A stretch of 34,500 nucleotides of DNA from Planctomycetota bacterium (GTDB lineage: Bacteria > Planctomycetota > Phycisphaerae > Phycisphaerales > Phycisphaeraceae). Positions 1-8,928 of the stretch are shown here, piece by piece (within the stretch, counting starts at the first letter, position 1; the number at the start of each line of letters is the position of its first letter). The notes below the pieces were generated by a model. The model was not told the DNA's origin. It worked only from the letters and a program-made list of their open reading frames with translations, and did no database searches. The stretch is taken from the NCBI GenBank assembly GCA_024276075.1, contig JAJRXX010000040.1, positions 1 to 34,500 on the forward strand. Direction: 5' to 3'. The position numbers and the translations under genes were made by a program.

Positions 1-502
1 AGACCAGCGGGTGCAGATTCTGCTGATCTTCGTCAAGCAGGGTGGCTACGAGATACGGCGCGGCAAATTGGCCCGCGGCTTTGAGCCGTTGCGTGGCGTT
101 AAAATTAGCACGCTTGCCTTGGGCGAGCTTCCGAATGTCGGCTTGGATGCGCTGCGGTTCGCGGCTGCGTTCGATACGAGCCGACTGGATCGTCTCGGCG
201 AGCTGTTGCGCGGTGTCTCGAAGCGTATCGACCTTAATCGCTCGATCAAGGGTCAACTCATAGTCCTGGTATTCACCCGCTTCTACGGTATCGAGCAACT
301 CCTGTGGCTTGACGCTGCCCATCAGAGCGGTGCCAGCCGCTTCTGCCAGATCGGGCCTGGCAATCCGTACGTAATGATTAAAATCCGCCCACAGCGACGC
401 CGGGTCTTGCTCTTTTGCCGATGCCGCGCTAACGAGGCACGCCAGCAGAGCCATCGCCAATACGCCCCGCGATCTGTGGTGTAATAGGTCCATAGACTGC
501 AT
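1..502 (-). CDS. Secreted HEAT-like protein, 3' end beyond left edge (partial)
   Basis: The minus strand is open from an ATG at 502 to the edge of the window (167 codons seen). A second ATG at 493 is an alternative start; neither has a strong ribosome binding site. The N-terminus is a signal peptide: basic HHRSRG, then a hydrophobic stretch GVLAMALLACLVSA with a likely cut after ASA. The mature part is helical and charged. It ends, as far as visible, in a HEAT-like helix pair (around AAPYLVATLLDEDQQ), a pattern in which short alpha-helical repeats stack into a protein-binding scaffold. No catalytic motif is visible. I infer an exported scaffold protein of unknown partner. The coding direction is supported by the signal peptide and by codon choice; the product name is only a fold guess. 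Confidence 0.6.
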   Translation of the reverse strand, partial: MQSMDLLHHRSRGVLAMALLACLVSAASAKEQDPASLWADFNHYVRIARPDLAEAAGTALMGSVKPQELLDTVEAGEYQDYELTLDRAIKVDTLRDTAQQLAETIQSARIERSREPQRIQADIRKLAQGKRANFNATQRLKAAGQFAAPYLVATLLDEDQQNLHPLV

Positions 503-901
503 CCCAATGGTAGGTGGCGCAACCAGCTAGGCGCAAACCAATCGCAATTTATCAAGCTGAAACGAACCGTCAACCAGCAACCCAGGGCACACCCATTTCA
601 ACCCGTCTAAAAATGACACGAACAACGGCGAAAATGAACATTCCCGCACCCCTCAACGATTGCATTTTATATCGTATCCGATAGGGTAATCGTGTTGAAC
701 GTATAACGGCAGTGGCTTGGCAGGGGCTACGGATTTACTCGCGGTGATTTGGTCGATGTGCGCGGGGCTGTGCAAAGGCCACAAAGCCCCACAGCGTGTT
801 CATGGGACGCCGATACGGGGCTTTCCCGGACGTGTTGAGAGCGTGTTCCCCGGTCAAAAGCTCGACCGCAACCGAAGCACAAAGCAAGCGGCGCGGGTAT
901 C
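503..901. other. Intergenic region with GGGGCT/AGCCCC alternative stems
   Basis: No convincing gene lies here. On the plus strand, upstream of the GH10-like gene, GGGGCT occurs at 723-728, 764-769 and 817-822, and one complementary block AAAGCCCC lies at 783-790. The block can pair with the upstream GGGGCT copies or, over 8 bp, with GGGGCTTT at 817-824, so the RNA can fold in mutually exclusive ways. I could not match this to a riboswitch class. No clear sigma-70 promoter was found. Confidence 0.35.
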
Positions 902-2494
902 ATGCTGAAGTTTCAGGTATTTAACGAAGTTGACGAAGAGGGGCCGGCTAAGAGCTTCCCGCTGCGCCATGTGTACATGATCGGCTCGGACCACAACCCT
1001 ATCCGCGCCGAGATTACATTCCAAGACGGCCTGATCATCTGCAAAAAACGTGAGTCGGGCACAGCAGCGCTGGCGCTGCAGCAAGAGATAGGCGAATGCG
1101 GCAAACTCATCGTACAAACCTCTCAGCTACCCGAACGTGACGAGCCGTACCTACTGAACCTAGAATTGGCTAGGCAACGGCTGCTGCTGCTGTACACCAA
1201 ATCCGAAGACTGGGGCCTGTTAAGCCTGAGCCAAGACCATCCCATGGTGCAGCGGCTGACGTTTACCCGTCGGATGTTTATCGAAGCGCTGTGCATCCAG
1301 AACGAGCAGCCGGACAAGGCTGACAATTTAGCCCGGACCTGCCTCGAGGCAGCGATCCTCGCCGGTGAGGAACTGGCCCTGGTGCACGCAGACCTGTTGC
1401 TAAATCGGCGTAAGATCAGCGGCGCGGTGCCTCAACGCCCACTGGGGTGTGGCATTACCCTCCAACAACAAGTCGACCGCGTACGCCCGGAACTGCTCAA
1501 CAGCATCGACTTTTTCTACCTGCACACGCCATGGCGCGCCCTGGCACCCGAAGAGGGTGAATACGACTGGTCGACGATGGACCGGTGGGCACAATGGGCC
1601 AAGCACAGCGGCATGCCCGTGATCGCTGGGCCAATCGCCAGTTTTTGGCCGGGGCATGTCCCCGATTGGCTGTTCATCTGGGAACACGACTACGAAACCG
1701 TACGCGACATGGTTTATCAACACGCCCAGCGTGTGATAACACGCTACCGGGACACGGTGGCTGGCTGGACGACGGTGTCCGGACTTCATGTCAACAGCTC
1801 GTTCCCCTTCAGCTTCGAACAACTCATGGAACTATCGCGGATGACGACCATGCTCGCGAAAAAAAACCATCCGACCGGCCAGGTGCTTATCGAAATATGC
1901 CAGCCCTTCGGCGAGTACTACGCTGTCAACCAACGGTCGATCCCCCCGTTGATGTACGCGGACCTACTGATCCAGAGCGGGATCAATTTCGATGGGTTTG
2001 CGATCAAGCTGGTGATGGGTGGTGGGTCGCCCGGCCAAACCACACGCGACCTCATGCAGATCAGCCATCTTCTCGACCAATACGCCAGCTACGGCAAACC
2101 GGTAACACTCGTCGTCACAGCCCCCAGCTCGATGGTACTAGCACCCACCGAACCGACGCCGCAAGCACAACCCGCTGATCCAACCCAGGGAGCCCCCTAC
2201 CACAGTGAGCACCACCACGGGTACTGGCGTTGGCCATGGACACAGCTCACGCAAGGCCAATGGCTCGAAGCCGTGCTAAAAATCGCCATGAGTAAGCCGT
2301 TTGTTGAAGCGGTCGCCTGGGGCGAATGGGCGGATCGACCGGGCATGGACCTGCCGACATCGGGCCTAATCGGTGAGGATCGCCAGATGAAACGTGTCTT
2401 TCAAAAGCTCGCGTCCTTCCGGAAAAACCTATCAAATGTGGCTGGACGATCCCCAACCACGTCGCCGCCAAACAGATCGCCCACGAGCAACTAA
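902..2494 (+). CDS. GH10-like (xylanase-fold) protein, catalytic residues apparently lost
   Basis: 530 aa. Residues about 180-510 follow the glycoside hydrolase family 10 TIM-barrel pattern: a cysteine-glycine start (LGCGIT), a W-x-LAPEEGEYDW segment like the usual EP-x-G-x-F, PGHVPDWL (like H-x-LVWH-x-x-P-x-W), RY-x-x-x-VAGW before the acid/base position, and AVAWGEWAD near the end. Classical GH10 enzymes have WDVVNE and a strand ending in TE. Here the corresponding stretches read WTTVSG (289-294) and VVTAPS (404-409), with no glutamate in either place. Residues 1-175 form a separate N-terminal region of unknown type, and the last 20 residues are a Ser/Pro/Thr-rich tail. There is no signal peptide, so a cytoplasmic or non-enzymatic role is likely. 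A carbohydrate-binding or scaffold role is inference. The HhH gene follows after 30 bp. Confidence 0.65.
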   Translation: MLKFQVFNEVDEEGPAKSFPLRHVYMIGSDHNPIRAEITFQDGLIICKKRESGTAALALQQEIGECGKLIVQTSQLPERDEPYLLNLELARQRLLLLYTKSEDWGLLSLSQDHPMVQRLTFTRRMFIEALCIQNEQPDKADNLARTCLEAAILAGEELALVHADLLLNRRKISGAVPQRPLGCGITLQQQVDRVRPELLNSIDFFYLHTPWRALAPEEGEYDWSTMDRWAQWAKHSGMPVIAGPIASFWPGHVPDWLFIWEHDYETVRDMVYQHAQRVITRYRDTVAGWTTVSGLHVNSSFPFSFEQLMELSRMTTMLAKKNHPTGQVLIEICQPFGEYYAVNQRSIPPLMYADLLIQSGINFDGFAIKLVMGGGSPGQTTRDLMQISHLLDQYASYGKPVTLVVTAPSSMVLAPTEPTPQAQPADPTQGAPYHSEHHHGYWRWPWTQLTQGQWLEAVLKIAMSKPFVEAVAWGEWADRPGMDLPTSGLIGEDRQMKRVFQKLASFRKNLSNVAGRSPTTSPPNRSPTSN

Positions 2495-2524
2495 AAACAA
2501 CTGCTTCCTCGACAAGTAATCCAC

Positions 2525-2917
2525 ATGGCACAGCACCCCGTGACACAACGCAAGCCACACCTCACTTCGACAGTTTGTCTCATTGGCTTTGTGCTTGTGA
2601 TGCTCGGCGCGACAATGACCATTAGCCGATCGCAGAGATTGGGCCGTGATCAAGTAGACGTTATTCCTACCGGTTATCGAATCAATCTGAATTCAGCAGA
2701 CGCGCCTACCCTTTGCCTCCTGCCCGGGATCGGGCCACGGCTAGGACAAAAAATCATTGAACACCGGACCCACAGCGTGAGCTGGTCCACCGTAGACGAA
2801 TTGCAAGATGTATCCGGGATCGGGCCAGCGAAGGTTGCCGCGATCCGTCCCTGGGTAGCGTGCGTACCCCCACCAATACAAACACCGCATAAAAACGCGC
2901 AGGCGGCATCACCATGA
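2525..2917 (+). CDS. ComEA-like helix-hairpin-helix protein, membrane-anchored
   Basis: 130 aa. A hydrophobic segment at about residues 15-33 (TVCLIGFVLVMLGATMTI) anchors the protein or acts as a signal. After a short linker, residues about 52-110 form two helix-hairpin-helix motifs: INLNSADAPTLCLLPGIGPRLGQKII and FxTVDEL-type SWSTVDELQDVSGIGP. This is the ComEA C-terminal pattern, which binds DNA non-specifically. In competent bacteria ComEA holds incoming DNA outside the inner membrane. No other competence gene is nearby, so uptake is not proven. It probably shares a transcript with the GH10-like gene 30 bp upstream. The tail (PPPIQTPHKNAQ) is Pro-rich and probably disordered. Confidence 0.75.
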   Translation: MAQHPVTQRKPHLTSTVCLIGFVLVMLGATMTISRSQRLGRDQVDVIPTGYRINLNSADAPTLCLLPGIGPRLGQKIIEHRTHSVSWSTVDELQDVSGIGPAKVAAIRPWVACVPPPIQTPHKNAQAASP

Positions 2918-3024
2918 CGAACCACGTGCGTCAGCAAACAGGCCTACCTTCAACCAAAGCCCACTGATGCTCGTGTCTACTCTTGGGTACAGAGGCAGGC
3001 TCGGGTATCCTGGCAGGACCCCTA

Positions 3025-3744
3025 ATGGAATCATCACGCCACAAACGTTTACTGACCCAGCATGTCCGCACCGACCAACTGATGGGGGTTGATGCGGTAC
3101 CGATGGGTATAGCCGCCGCTCAAACAGTACCGACGTCAGCGCCGGCCATGGACCATGCGGAAAAGCTAAACATCCTCGAACAAATGGACCGGGATGAGGT
3201 TCAAGGCTGCTCGAAGTGCGAGCTTTGCCACAGCCGAACGCAAACCGTATTCGGCGAAGGCGACGCGGACGCCAAGCTAATGTTTGTCGGCGAAGGTCCC
3301 GGACAAAAAGAAGATAGTCAGGGTCGGCCTTTCGTTGGACGCTCGGGTGAGATGCTCAACAAGCAGATCGACGCGATGGGCTTGCAGCGTCAAGATGTGT
3401 ACATCGCCAACGTGGTCAAGTGCCGACCACCCAACAACCGCGCCCCAACGCCGATAGAGGCGCAAACGTGCTGGGAATATCTCCGTCGTCAGATACTCGT
3501 AATTAGGCCGAAGGTCATCGTCACGCTGGGCGGGCCCGCAGCCAAGATGCTCCTGAACACCAAAACGGGCATCACAGCATTGCGTGGCACCTGGCACAGC
3601 CTCGACCAGCTCGCACCCGACGGGCCGGTGATCCCGGTGATGCCCACGTTTCACCCCGCCTTTCTCCTGCGTGCCTATACACCCGAAAACCGAAAAAAGG
3701 TTTGGTCCGACCTTCAGAAAGTCGTCAAACACCTTGAAAAATAG
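3025..3744 (+). CDS. Uracil-DNA glycosylase, family 4 (Fe-S type)
   Basis: 239 aa from the ATG at 3025. An in-frame TTG at 2983 would add 14 residues, but the ATG has a better-placed purine block (GGCAGGA). It removes uracil from DNA as the first step of base excision repair. The family signature is clear: cysteines in GCSKCELC and later in VVKC and QTC, placed as the 4Fe-4S ligands of this family; motif GEGPGQKED with the GRPFVGRSG loop; VKCRPPNNR; and the C-terminal HPAFLLR histidine motif. The first 60 residues before the cysteines are a poorly conserved, probably flexible extension. It stands alone: 107 bp after the ComEA-like gene and convergent with the LuxR-type gene. Confidence 0.9.
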   Translation: MESSRHKRLLTQHVRTDQLMGVDAVPMGIAAAQTVPTSAPAMDHAEKLNILEQMDRDEVQGCSKCELCHSRTQTVFGEGDADAKLMFVGEGPGQKEDSQGRPFVGRSGEMLNKQIDAMGLQRQDVYIANVVKCRPPNNRAPTPIEAQTCWEYLRRQILVIRPKVIVTLGGPAAKMLLNTKTGITALRGTWHSLDQLAPDGPVIPVMPTFHPAFLLRAYTPENRKKVWSDLQKVVKHLEK

Positions 3745-3774
3745 GCCGGCGAGACACCCGCAACAGACAAACGC

Positions 3775-4536
3775 CTATTTCGGCTGATCAAACAACGAGA
3801 TCAACTCTCTGCGCGAGCTCACACCCAGCTTGCGGTAGATATTTTTGACGTGGGCGTGAATGGTGTGCGGCGAGCGGTGTATGGTCTGAGCGATCTGTCG
3901 TTCGGTGGTGTCAGATCGCAGGTAATTTAAGACCAGACGCTCGGTCCGGCTGAGCTTGGCCAGCAGAGCCGCAGCCGTAACGCTCTTGGGCACGCCGGCG
4001 ACGCCCGGCAAACGCCTGTGGGTCTCGTGGTCGTACCCGTTGCGTACGACCCGCGCCAAAGCGGGTTTAAGCCGTTCGAGTAATTGGACCTGTTGGTCGG
4101 TAAACGCGGGGCTCAATCCACACCGAAGGTAGGCGACCATGCACCACATGGACCCAAGCACAGGGAACGTGATGCACAAGGAGTCGGTTACAGGAGCGAT
4201 TATTTCGAGCGGGCGGAAGAACCGGACTTTGGCGTATTCCAACTCGTCGACCAATTGTCTGGGACGAAACACTTGGTCAAATAACTCGGATCGGCGGGCG
4301 TACTCGAAGACCGAGTCCTCATGTTTTGGCCAGCCGGCTAGGACCTCCTCTTCTGCTGCGCTTAACCCAAGTCGGCAGCACTGCACATACGAAGACAACG
4401 CGCCGTCGAGCCCCTCAAATAAGCGGATCGCAGCCACATCGGCTCGAATAATCGGAGCCGAGATACTCGCCGCATGAACCAGTGAGCCGTAGAGCGCCGA
4501 CTCGAGCCGAGAGTATATTTCTACTTCGTCGATCAT
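3775..4536 (-). CDS. LuxR-family transcriptional regulator
   Basis: 253 aa. The C-terminus (about 188-250) is a GerE/LuxR helix-turn-helix: LAKLSRTERLVLNYL, then ERQIAQTIHRSPHTIHAHVKN with the recognition helix, then IYRKLGVSSRRELISL. The first 180 residues resemble a GAF-like sensor (PVTDSLCITFPVLGSMWCMVAYLRC), but no ligand residues can be named and there is no receiver-domain aspartate signature. There is no membrane segment, so it is a soluble DNA-binding regulator. It is convergent with the uracil-DNA glycosylase, and a long AT-rich region lies upstream. A perfect inverted repeat at 4619-4639, 83 bp ahead of the start, is a candidate autoregulatory site. Confidence 0.8.
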   Translation of the reverse strand: MIDEVEIYSRLESALYGSLVHAASISAPIIRADVAAIRLFEGLDGALSSYVQCCRLGLSAAEEEVLAGWPKHEDSVFEYARRSELFDQVFRPRQLVDELEYAKVRFFRPLEIIAPVTDSLCITFPVLGSMWCMVAYLRCGLSPAFTDQQVQLLERLKPALARVVRNGYDHETHRRLPGVAGVPKSVTAAALLAKLSRTERLVLNYLRSDTTERQIAQTIHRSPHTIHAHVKNIYRKLGVSSRRELISLFDQPK

Positions 4537-4618
4537 CCCCGAATACCCTCCGTCGCCAATCGCGACAACGACAGGCTTTCCTAGTAGGTGTTAGGGCTTA
4601 ATTATCTAGTATCCACAC

Positions 4619-4639
4619 AAAGTAAAGTGCTTTTACTTT
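4619..4639. promoter_or_regulatory. Perfect inverted repeat upstream of LuxR-type gene
   Basis: AAAGTAAA - GTGCT - TTTACTTT is an 8-bp perfect dyad with a 5-bp spacer, 83 bp before the start of the divergent-facing regulator. The symmetry suits a dimeric regulator; autoregulation is inference. A weak bidirectional terminator is an alternative, although the stem has only two G-C pairs. Confidence 0.35.
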
Positions 4640-5438
4640 TCACATAAACGTACGTTTTTAGATTAAAGCAAATGTTTCAGATGTTACGAATCTACATTGA
4701 CTTGCTGCTTTATACCCACACTGACTAACTTGCATTATTGAGCGAATACCCGCCGAGTCAATGGATTATTGGCATAAATACAAAAGACGAATCAGCAGCA
4801 CCTCAACAAACATGCCGCCCATACGCAAGATGTTTATTAAACATTAGTTATGAGATATTTTGCAGATCGAAAAAGGGCCGAATACAAGGGCTTTCACCCT
4901 AGATGTAGCATACCGCGCGTTTAGCAAAATACCCTATATAAAGCACATATTACCCTGATAAATTCATTTACACAACGGGTTTCTATCAAACACCATCGAT
5001 ATAAATACGTTTCCTTCAACTTTTGATTCTTAAAACTTACTCCCTGAAATTGGTTTTCGTACGCCGATCTGAAACAAACACCTTTCTCGGCTATACCCGT
5101 GCCGAAAACAAATCTCAAACACTTTTAAAATAATGGATTACATCCATTTTCCGGCGTGGTTTTATACCTACACGCTCAAGTGAACAATCTGCCAAACCTT
5201 CAAGCCGATGGCTCTGGGTTCCGCTCGCTGTGCGACGCGTGTTCTATTCACACGTTTGTGACCCGGGAAGGTGCCGCGAAAGTAACGGAGGGATTGTGCC
5301 GATCAGACTGTCTGTAACGGTTATAAGGACCCTTTCAAGTGTCCGACGAATATGGGTCGATAAACCTACTGAAGCACAGGAAAAACGTTCCCAGCTTGAC
5401 TTCAGATTTACGATTGTCCTTCGAAGAGAGAGGTTGGG

Positions 5439-5645
5439 TTGGCAAGAATAATCAACAACTTCGCCAAAATACCCGCAGACGCTCGCAGCAAAGCCATGTA
5501 TTGCCGCATGGTCGCGTGCTGGGCAGTAGACATGTTGAGCAGCCGAATGCCTATAACGTGGCTCGATCACCATGCCTCAGATTCGGAGTTGTCTGACGAT
5601 CAGGACTGGCACCGGCTCTATGGAGGAAGTGTTCTCGACGATTGA
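5439..5645 (+). CDS. Possible small hypothetical protein upstream of fliD
   Basis: 68 codons from a TTG, preceded by the purine block GAGAGAGG at about 5426-5433 with a 5-base spacing. The predicted product has an N-terminal helix (IINNFAKIPADARSKAMY), two cysteines in the middle and an acidic C-terminus (SDSELSDDQDW). I recognise no family. Third codon positions are moderately GC-rich, as in real genes here. Against it: the TTG start, the short length, and a 109-codon frame on the other strand over part of the same DNA. If real, its position 116 bp before fliD would suggest a flagellum-linked role, but that is a guess. Confidence 0.25.
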   Translation: MARIINNFAKIPADARSKAMYCRMVACWAVDMLSSRMPITWLDHHASDSELSDDQDWHRLYGGSVLDD

Positions 5646-5761
5646 TCCTCGGCTTAGATAGCCGACCCGACCATGCCTGCTAGCACGTACCGCGATCCCA
5701 CACGATCCAGCGAGCAGACCGGTCAGATTGAGATTGGGGCACGCACAAAGGTAGCTCACCT

Positions 5762-8700
5762 ATGGGTACGATCACCTCAGGTATAGGGCTGGTCAGTGGT
5801 ATCAACACCACTGAGATTATCGATCAGCTCCTGGCGATTGAGGCACGGCCTAGGCAACTCGTCGAACAGCGTAACGCGGTGCTGACTTCAGAGCAGGTCG
5901 CCTTTCAGAACATCAACGCCAAGCTCCTGGTATTGAAGCTGTCAGCCAACTCCTTTGTAACCAACCGAACCTTCAGTACGACCTCATCGGCAAGCTCAGA
6001 CGAAACGGTGCTGACCGCTTCGAGCGGAACCAGCGCAGTGCCAGGGACCTACGATTTTACGATTGATCGGCTCGTTAGCTCACAACAGGTAATCACAGGC
6101 GGCTTTACAGACCAAAACACCACGGCCATCGCGTCTGCGGGAGGGACCCTCACGTTTGAGTTTGGCGATGCCCGGCTCGACACCGAAACACAATTAAGCG
6201 ATCTCAACGGCGGCGTAGGCGTGACACGCGGAAAAATACAGATCACAGACCGATCGGGAACATCCGCAGTGGTAGACCTCAGCAAAGCACTGACGGTCGA
6301 CGACGTGCTCAACACGATCAACAACACCAGCGGGGTCAGCGTAACAGCGAGCGTGGAAAACGACGGATTCAAGCTCGTGGATACCAGCGGTGGCGGAGGC
6401 ACGCTGTCAGTCGCCGACGTCAATGCCAGCGGCACGACCGCGACCCTGGGACTCGGTGTCGCTGCGGTGGGCAATACTCTCACCGGCTCACAGGTCAACC
6501 GCCTTGGCGCCAAGACAAGCCTCAGCGCGCTCAACGACAACAACGGTATACGCATACGCACAGGCATCGATGACTTCCAGATAACGCGACGCGACGGCAC
6601 CACCTTTAACGTCAACCTCGACGGTTCCACCACACTCGATGACGTGATCAACACGATCAATACCGCTTCGGGCGGCAGCGTCACCGCTAGCGTCGATAGC
6701 GCGGGCACCGGTCTACAACTGATCGACACCTCGGTCAGCAACGGCACAATCCTCCAAGTCACAGCACTAAACAGCTCCAACGCGGCCCTGGACCTGGGCA
6801 TCCTCACCACCGACGGTGACGACGACGGCACGCTCCTGGGCTCACGAGCACTGTCAGGGTTCAACACCAGATTGATCAAATCACTCAACGGCGGATCGGG
6901 CGTCACCACCTTGGGCACGGTCGACATCACCAACCGCACCGGCGCCACCACGGGTGTGGACCTGTCGTCAGCTACGAGCGTCGCAGATGTGATATCGCTA
7001 ATTAATAATGCCGGCGCAGGCGTCACCGCGTCCCTCAACAACGCCGGTAACGGGCTGCTGCTAACCGACACCACTGGCAGCACCACGTCGAACCTGATCG
7101 TCGCTGACAACACCGGCACCGCCGCGGTGGACCTGAACCTAGCAGGCTCAGTAGCAGCCACATCAATCGACTCGGGAAACCTTCAACTACAGTACATCTC
7201 CGAGGCGACCAGGCTGGCGGCACTCAACGGTGGGCAGGGCATCGCCAGCGGCAAGTTCACCATCACCGACTCCAACGGGCTAACAAGCACCGTTGATCTG
7301 ACCCAAGGCGAGACCACGATCCAGGAAGTGATCAACGAGATCAACAGCCGTGGCTTGGCGATCAACGCTCAGATCAACAACAACGGCGACGGCATCCTTA
7401 TCCAAGACACCGGCGCCGGCGTATCGGCGCTGAAGATAGAAGAGGCCGGATCGAGCACCGCACGCGATCTAGGCATCCTCGGCGAAGCGACCACGCCCGG
7501 GAGCGATTTAGTCGGCAGCTTTGAAAAGACCCTTTCGATCGCCAGCGTTCAGGCCCTCACAGGGGCAACCGCTCTGAGCACGCTCAACGGGGGGGACGGC
7601 GTAAACATCTCGTCCGGCGTCGATGACTTCACCATCATCACCCGCGACGGTGCGACTCATCAAATTAATCTCGACGGATCAACGACGATCACCGATGTGA
7701 TCAACTCCATCAACACCGCCACCGGCGGGTCCGTCACCGCTACGATCAACGCGCTTACCACAGGCTTGAAAATCACCGACAACACCGCGGGTGTCTCCAC
7801 CTTCACCATCGCCACGGCAAACAACTCCACCGCGGCTACCGATCTGGGTATTGTGGCAAGCGACGACGATGGCGATGGTATCATCAACGGCAGCACCATC
7901 GTGGAGACCACCACGCTTCAAGACTTGGTCGATCAGGTCAATGCGCTGGGTGTCGACGTCAGGGCTACGATCATCAACGATGGCTCGGCCAACACGCCGT
8001 TTCGCCTGAGCCTCCAGAGCACCAAATCGGGTAAAGCCGGTGAGTTTATCTTCGACGACGGCGGACTAGGCTTTGGAGCTACCACACTCGTCGAAGCGCA
8101 GAACGCGGTGGTCTTTTTCGGATCGCCCGATCCCGCCAAGGGTATCGCCATTACGTCCTCGACGAACACGCTTGACTCGGTGATCCCCAGCGCCACCATC
8201 GACCTAAAAAGCGCCAGCACCAGTTCTGTACAGGTCACGATCACCCGTGACGACAACGCGATCGTCGACGCGGCCAGGCGATTCGTCACCGACTTTAACT
8301 CCCTAAACGATACGCTCACCGAACTAGACAGCTTCAACGCCGAGACCGAAGAACGCGGTCTGCTGCTGGGGGATTCGACTATCGCCTCGATACGTTCGAC
8401 GCTATTCAGGCTCATCAACGGCCGAAACTCAGACCTAACCAGCCAATTCAGAACGCTCGCACAGGTCGGCATTACGGTGGGCGGCGGCTCGCGCCTCCAG
8501 TTTAATGAGACCAAATTCCGTAGCGCTTTTACAGCCGACTCCGACGCCGTCGAGCAGCTATTCACGTTTAAGGAAACCTCGACGGACGCAACCACCGGCG
8601 AGGTCACGCTGCTCAAGGGGGGCATCCTCCCACGAATCGACGATCTATTAAACAATCTCACCGACCCACTCACGGGCCTTCTGCAAGGCCGTGTCAGTTC

Positions 8701-8890
8701 CATCGGCGACCAGATCGATCTGAACAACTCCCGTATCGAACAACTCAATTCGCAGTTGGAGTCCAAACGCCAACGGCTCGAGTTTCAGTTCCTGTCTATG
8801 GAGAAAGCACTGGCACAGCTTCAAGCTCAGAACTCCGCACTTTCCGGATTCACCGCCGCGTTCAATCAGGCAACTAGCAGGAATCAGTAG
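5762..8890 (+). CDS. fliD: Flagellar filament cap protein FliD, extended by repeated IN modules
   Basis: 1042 aa, roughly twice the usual FliD length. FliD forms the cap at the tip of the growing filament and helps flagellin fold into it. The N-terminal D0 part (SGIGLVSGINTTEIIDQLL, 6-24) and the C-terminal coiled part (about 830-1040, including VTDFNSLNDTL and the final SLESxRxRLE-like QLESKRQRLEFQF) are typical. Between them are five tandem modules of the flagellin hook IN type, about 110 residues apart (about 143-232, 251-347, 368-462, 479-574, 600-698) and a degenerate half module (714-768). Each has LxxLNGGxGV, an FxIxDRxG strand, then DVIxxIN and a GLxLxDT end. Modules 2 and 5 are the closest pair, and both are followed by Asp-rich linkers (DGDDDG at 351-356; DDDGDG at 701-706). 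An AAAGG block precedes the ATG. No other flagellar structural gene is adjacent. Confidence 0.9.
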   Translation: MGTITSGIGLVSGINTTEIIDQLLAIEARPRQLVEQRNAVLTSEQVAFQNINAKLLVLKLSANSFVTNRTFSTTSSASSDETVLTASSGTSAVPGTYDFTIDRLVSSQQVITGGFTDQNTTAIASAGGTLTFEFGDARLDTETQLSDLNGGVGVTRGKIQITDRSGTSAVVDLSKALTVDDVLNTINNTSGVSVTASVENDGFKLVDTSGGGGTLSVADVNASGTTATLGLGVAAVGNTLTGSQVNRLGAKTSLSALNDNNGIRIRTGIDDFQITRRDGTTFNVNLDGSTTLDDVINTINTASGGSVTASVDSAGTGLQLIDTSVSNGTILQVTALNSSNAALDLGILTTDGDDDGTLLGSRALSGFNTRLIKSLNGGSGVTTLGTVDITNRTGATTGVDLSSATSVADVISLINNAGAGVTASLNNAGNGLLLTDTTGSTTSNLIVADNTGTAAVDLNLAGSVAATSIDSGNLQLQYISEATRLAALNGGQGIASGKFTITDSNGLTSTVDLTQGETTIQEVINEINSRGLAINAQINNNGDGILIQDTGAGVSALKIEEAGSSTARDLGILGEATTPGSDLVGSFEKTLSIASVQALTGATALSTLNGGDGVNISSGVDDFTIITRDGATHQINLDGSTTITDVINSINTATGGSVTATINALTTGLKITDNTAGVSTFTIATANNSTAATDLGIVASDDDGDGIINGSTIVETTTLQDLVDQVNALGVDVRATIINDGSANTPFRLSLQSTKSGKAGEFIFDDGGLGFGATTLVEAQNAVVFFGSPDPAKGIAITSSTNTLDSVIPSATIDLKSASTSSVQVTITRDDNAIVDAARRFVTDFNSLNDTLTELDSFNAETEERGLLLGDSTIASIRSTLFRLINGRNSDLTSQFRTLAQVGITVGGGSRLQFNETKFRSAFTADSDAVEQLFTFKETSTDATTGEVTLLKGGILPRIDDLLNNLTDPLTGLLQGRVSSIGDQIDLNNSRIEQLNSQLESKRQRLEFQFLSMEKALAQLQAQNSALSGFTAAFNQATSRNQ

Positions 8891-8928
8891 CCCATCTTGA
8901 CCGACCAGCCCGCAGCACCCTGTAAATC

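Larger units (their letters stand above)
4537..5761. other. AT-rich, almost gene-free region
   Basis: About 1.2 kb lies between the LuxR-type regulator and fliD. The part 4550-5160 is visibly AT-rich compared with the GC-rich genes on both sides and holds no convincing reading frame. It contains the inverted repeat at 4619-4639 and a small hairpin AATGGAT-TAC-ATCCATT at 5132-5148. From about 5200 the composition returns to normal. One weak small gene candidate lies at 5439-5645. I did not find a convincing FliA-type promoter for fliD; the best match, GTCGATAA at 5356-5363, lacks a TAAA box. Confidence 0.5.

Noticed and set aside
723-824. Cyclic-di-GMP (GEMM) riboswitch
   Set aside because: Short pieces such as GGGACGC and CAAAG occur, but order and stems do not match the class.
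4921-5118. 65-codon minus-strand frame in the AT-rich region
   Set aside because: No ATG or ribosome binding site, no recognisable pattern; expected by chance in such sequence.
6049-7161. 370-codon frame on the minus strand inside fliD, and further ones at 7660-7914 and 7933-8766
   Set aside because: They mirror the repeated Thr/Asp/Ser-rich codons of fliD; the products are low-complexity Val/Ser/Pro stretches with no fold signs.
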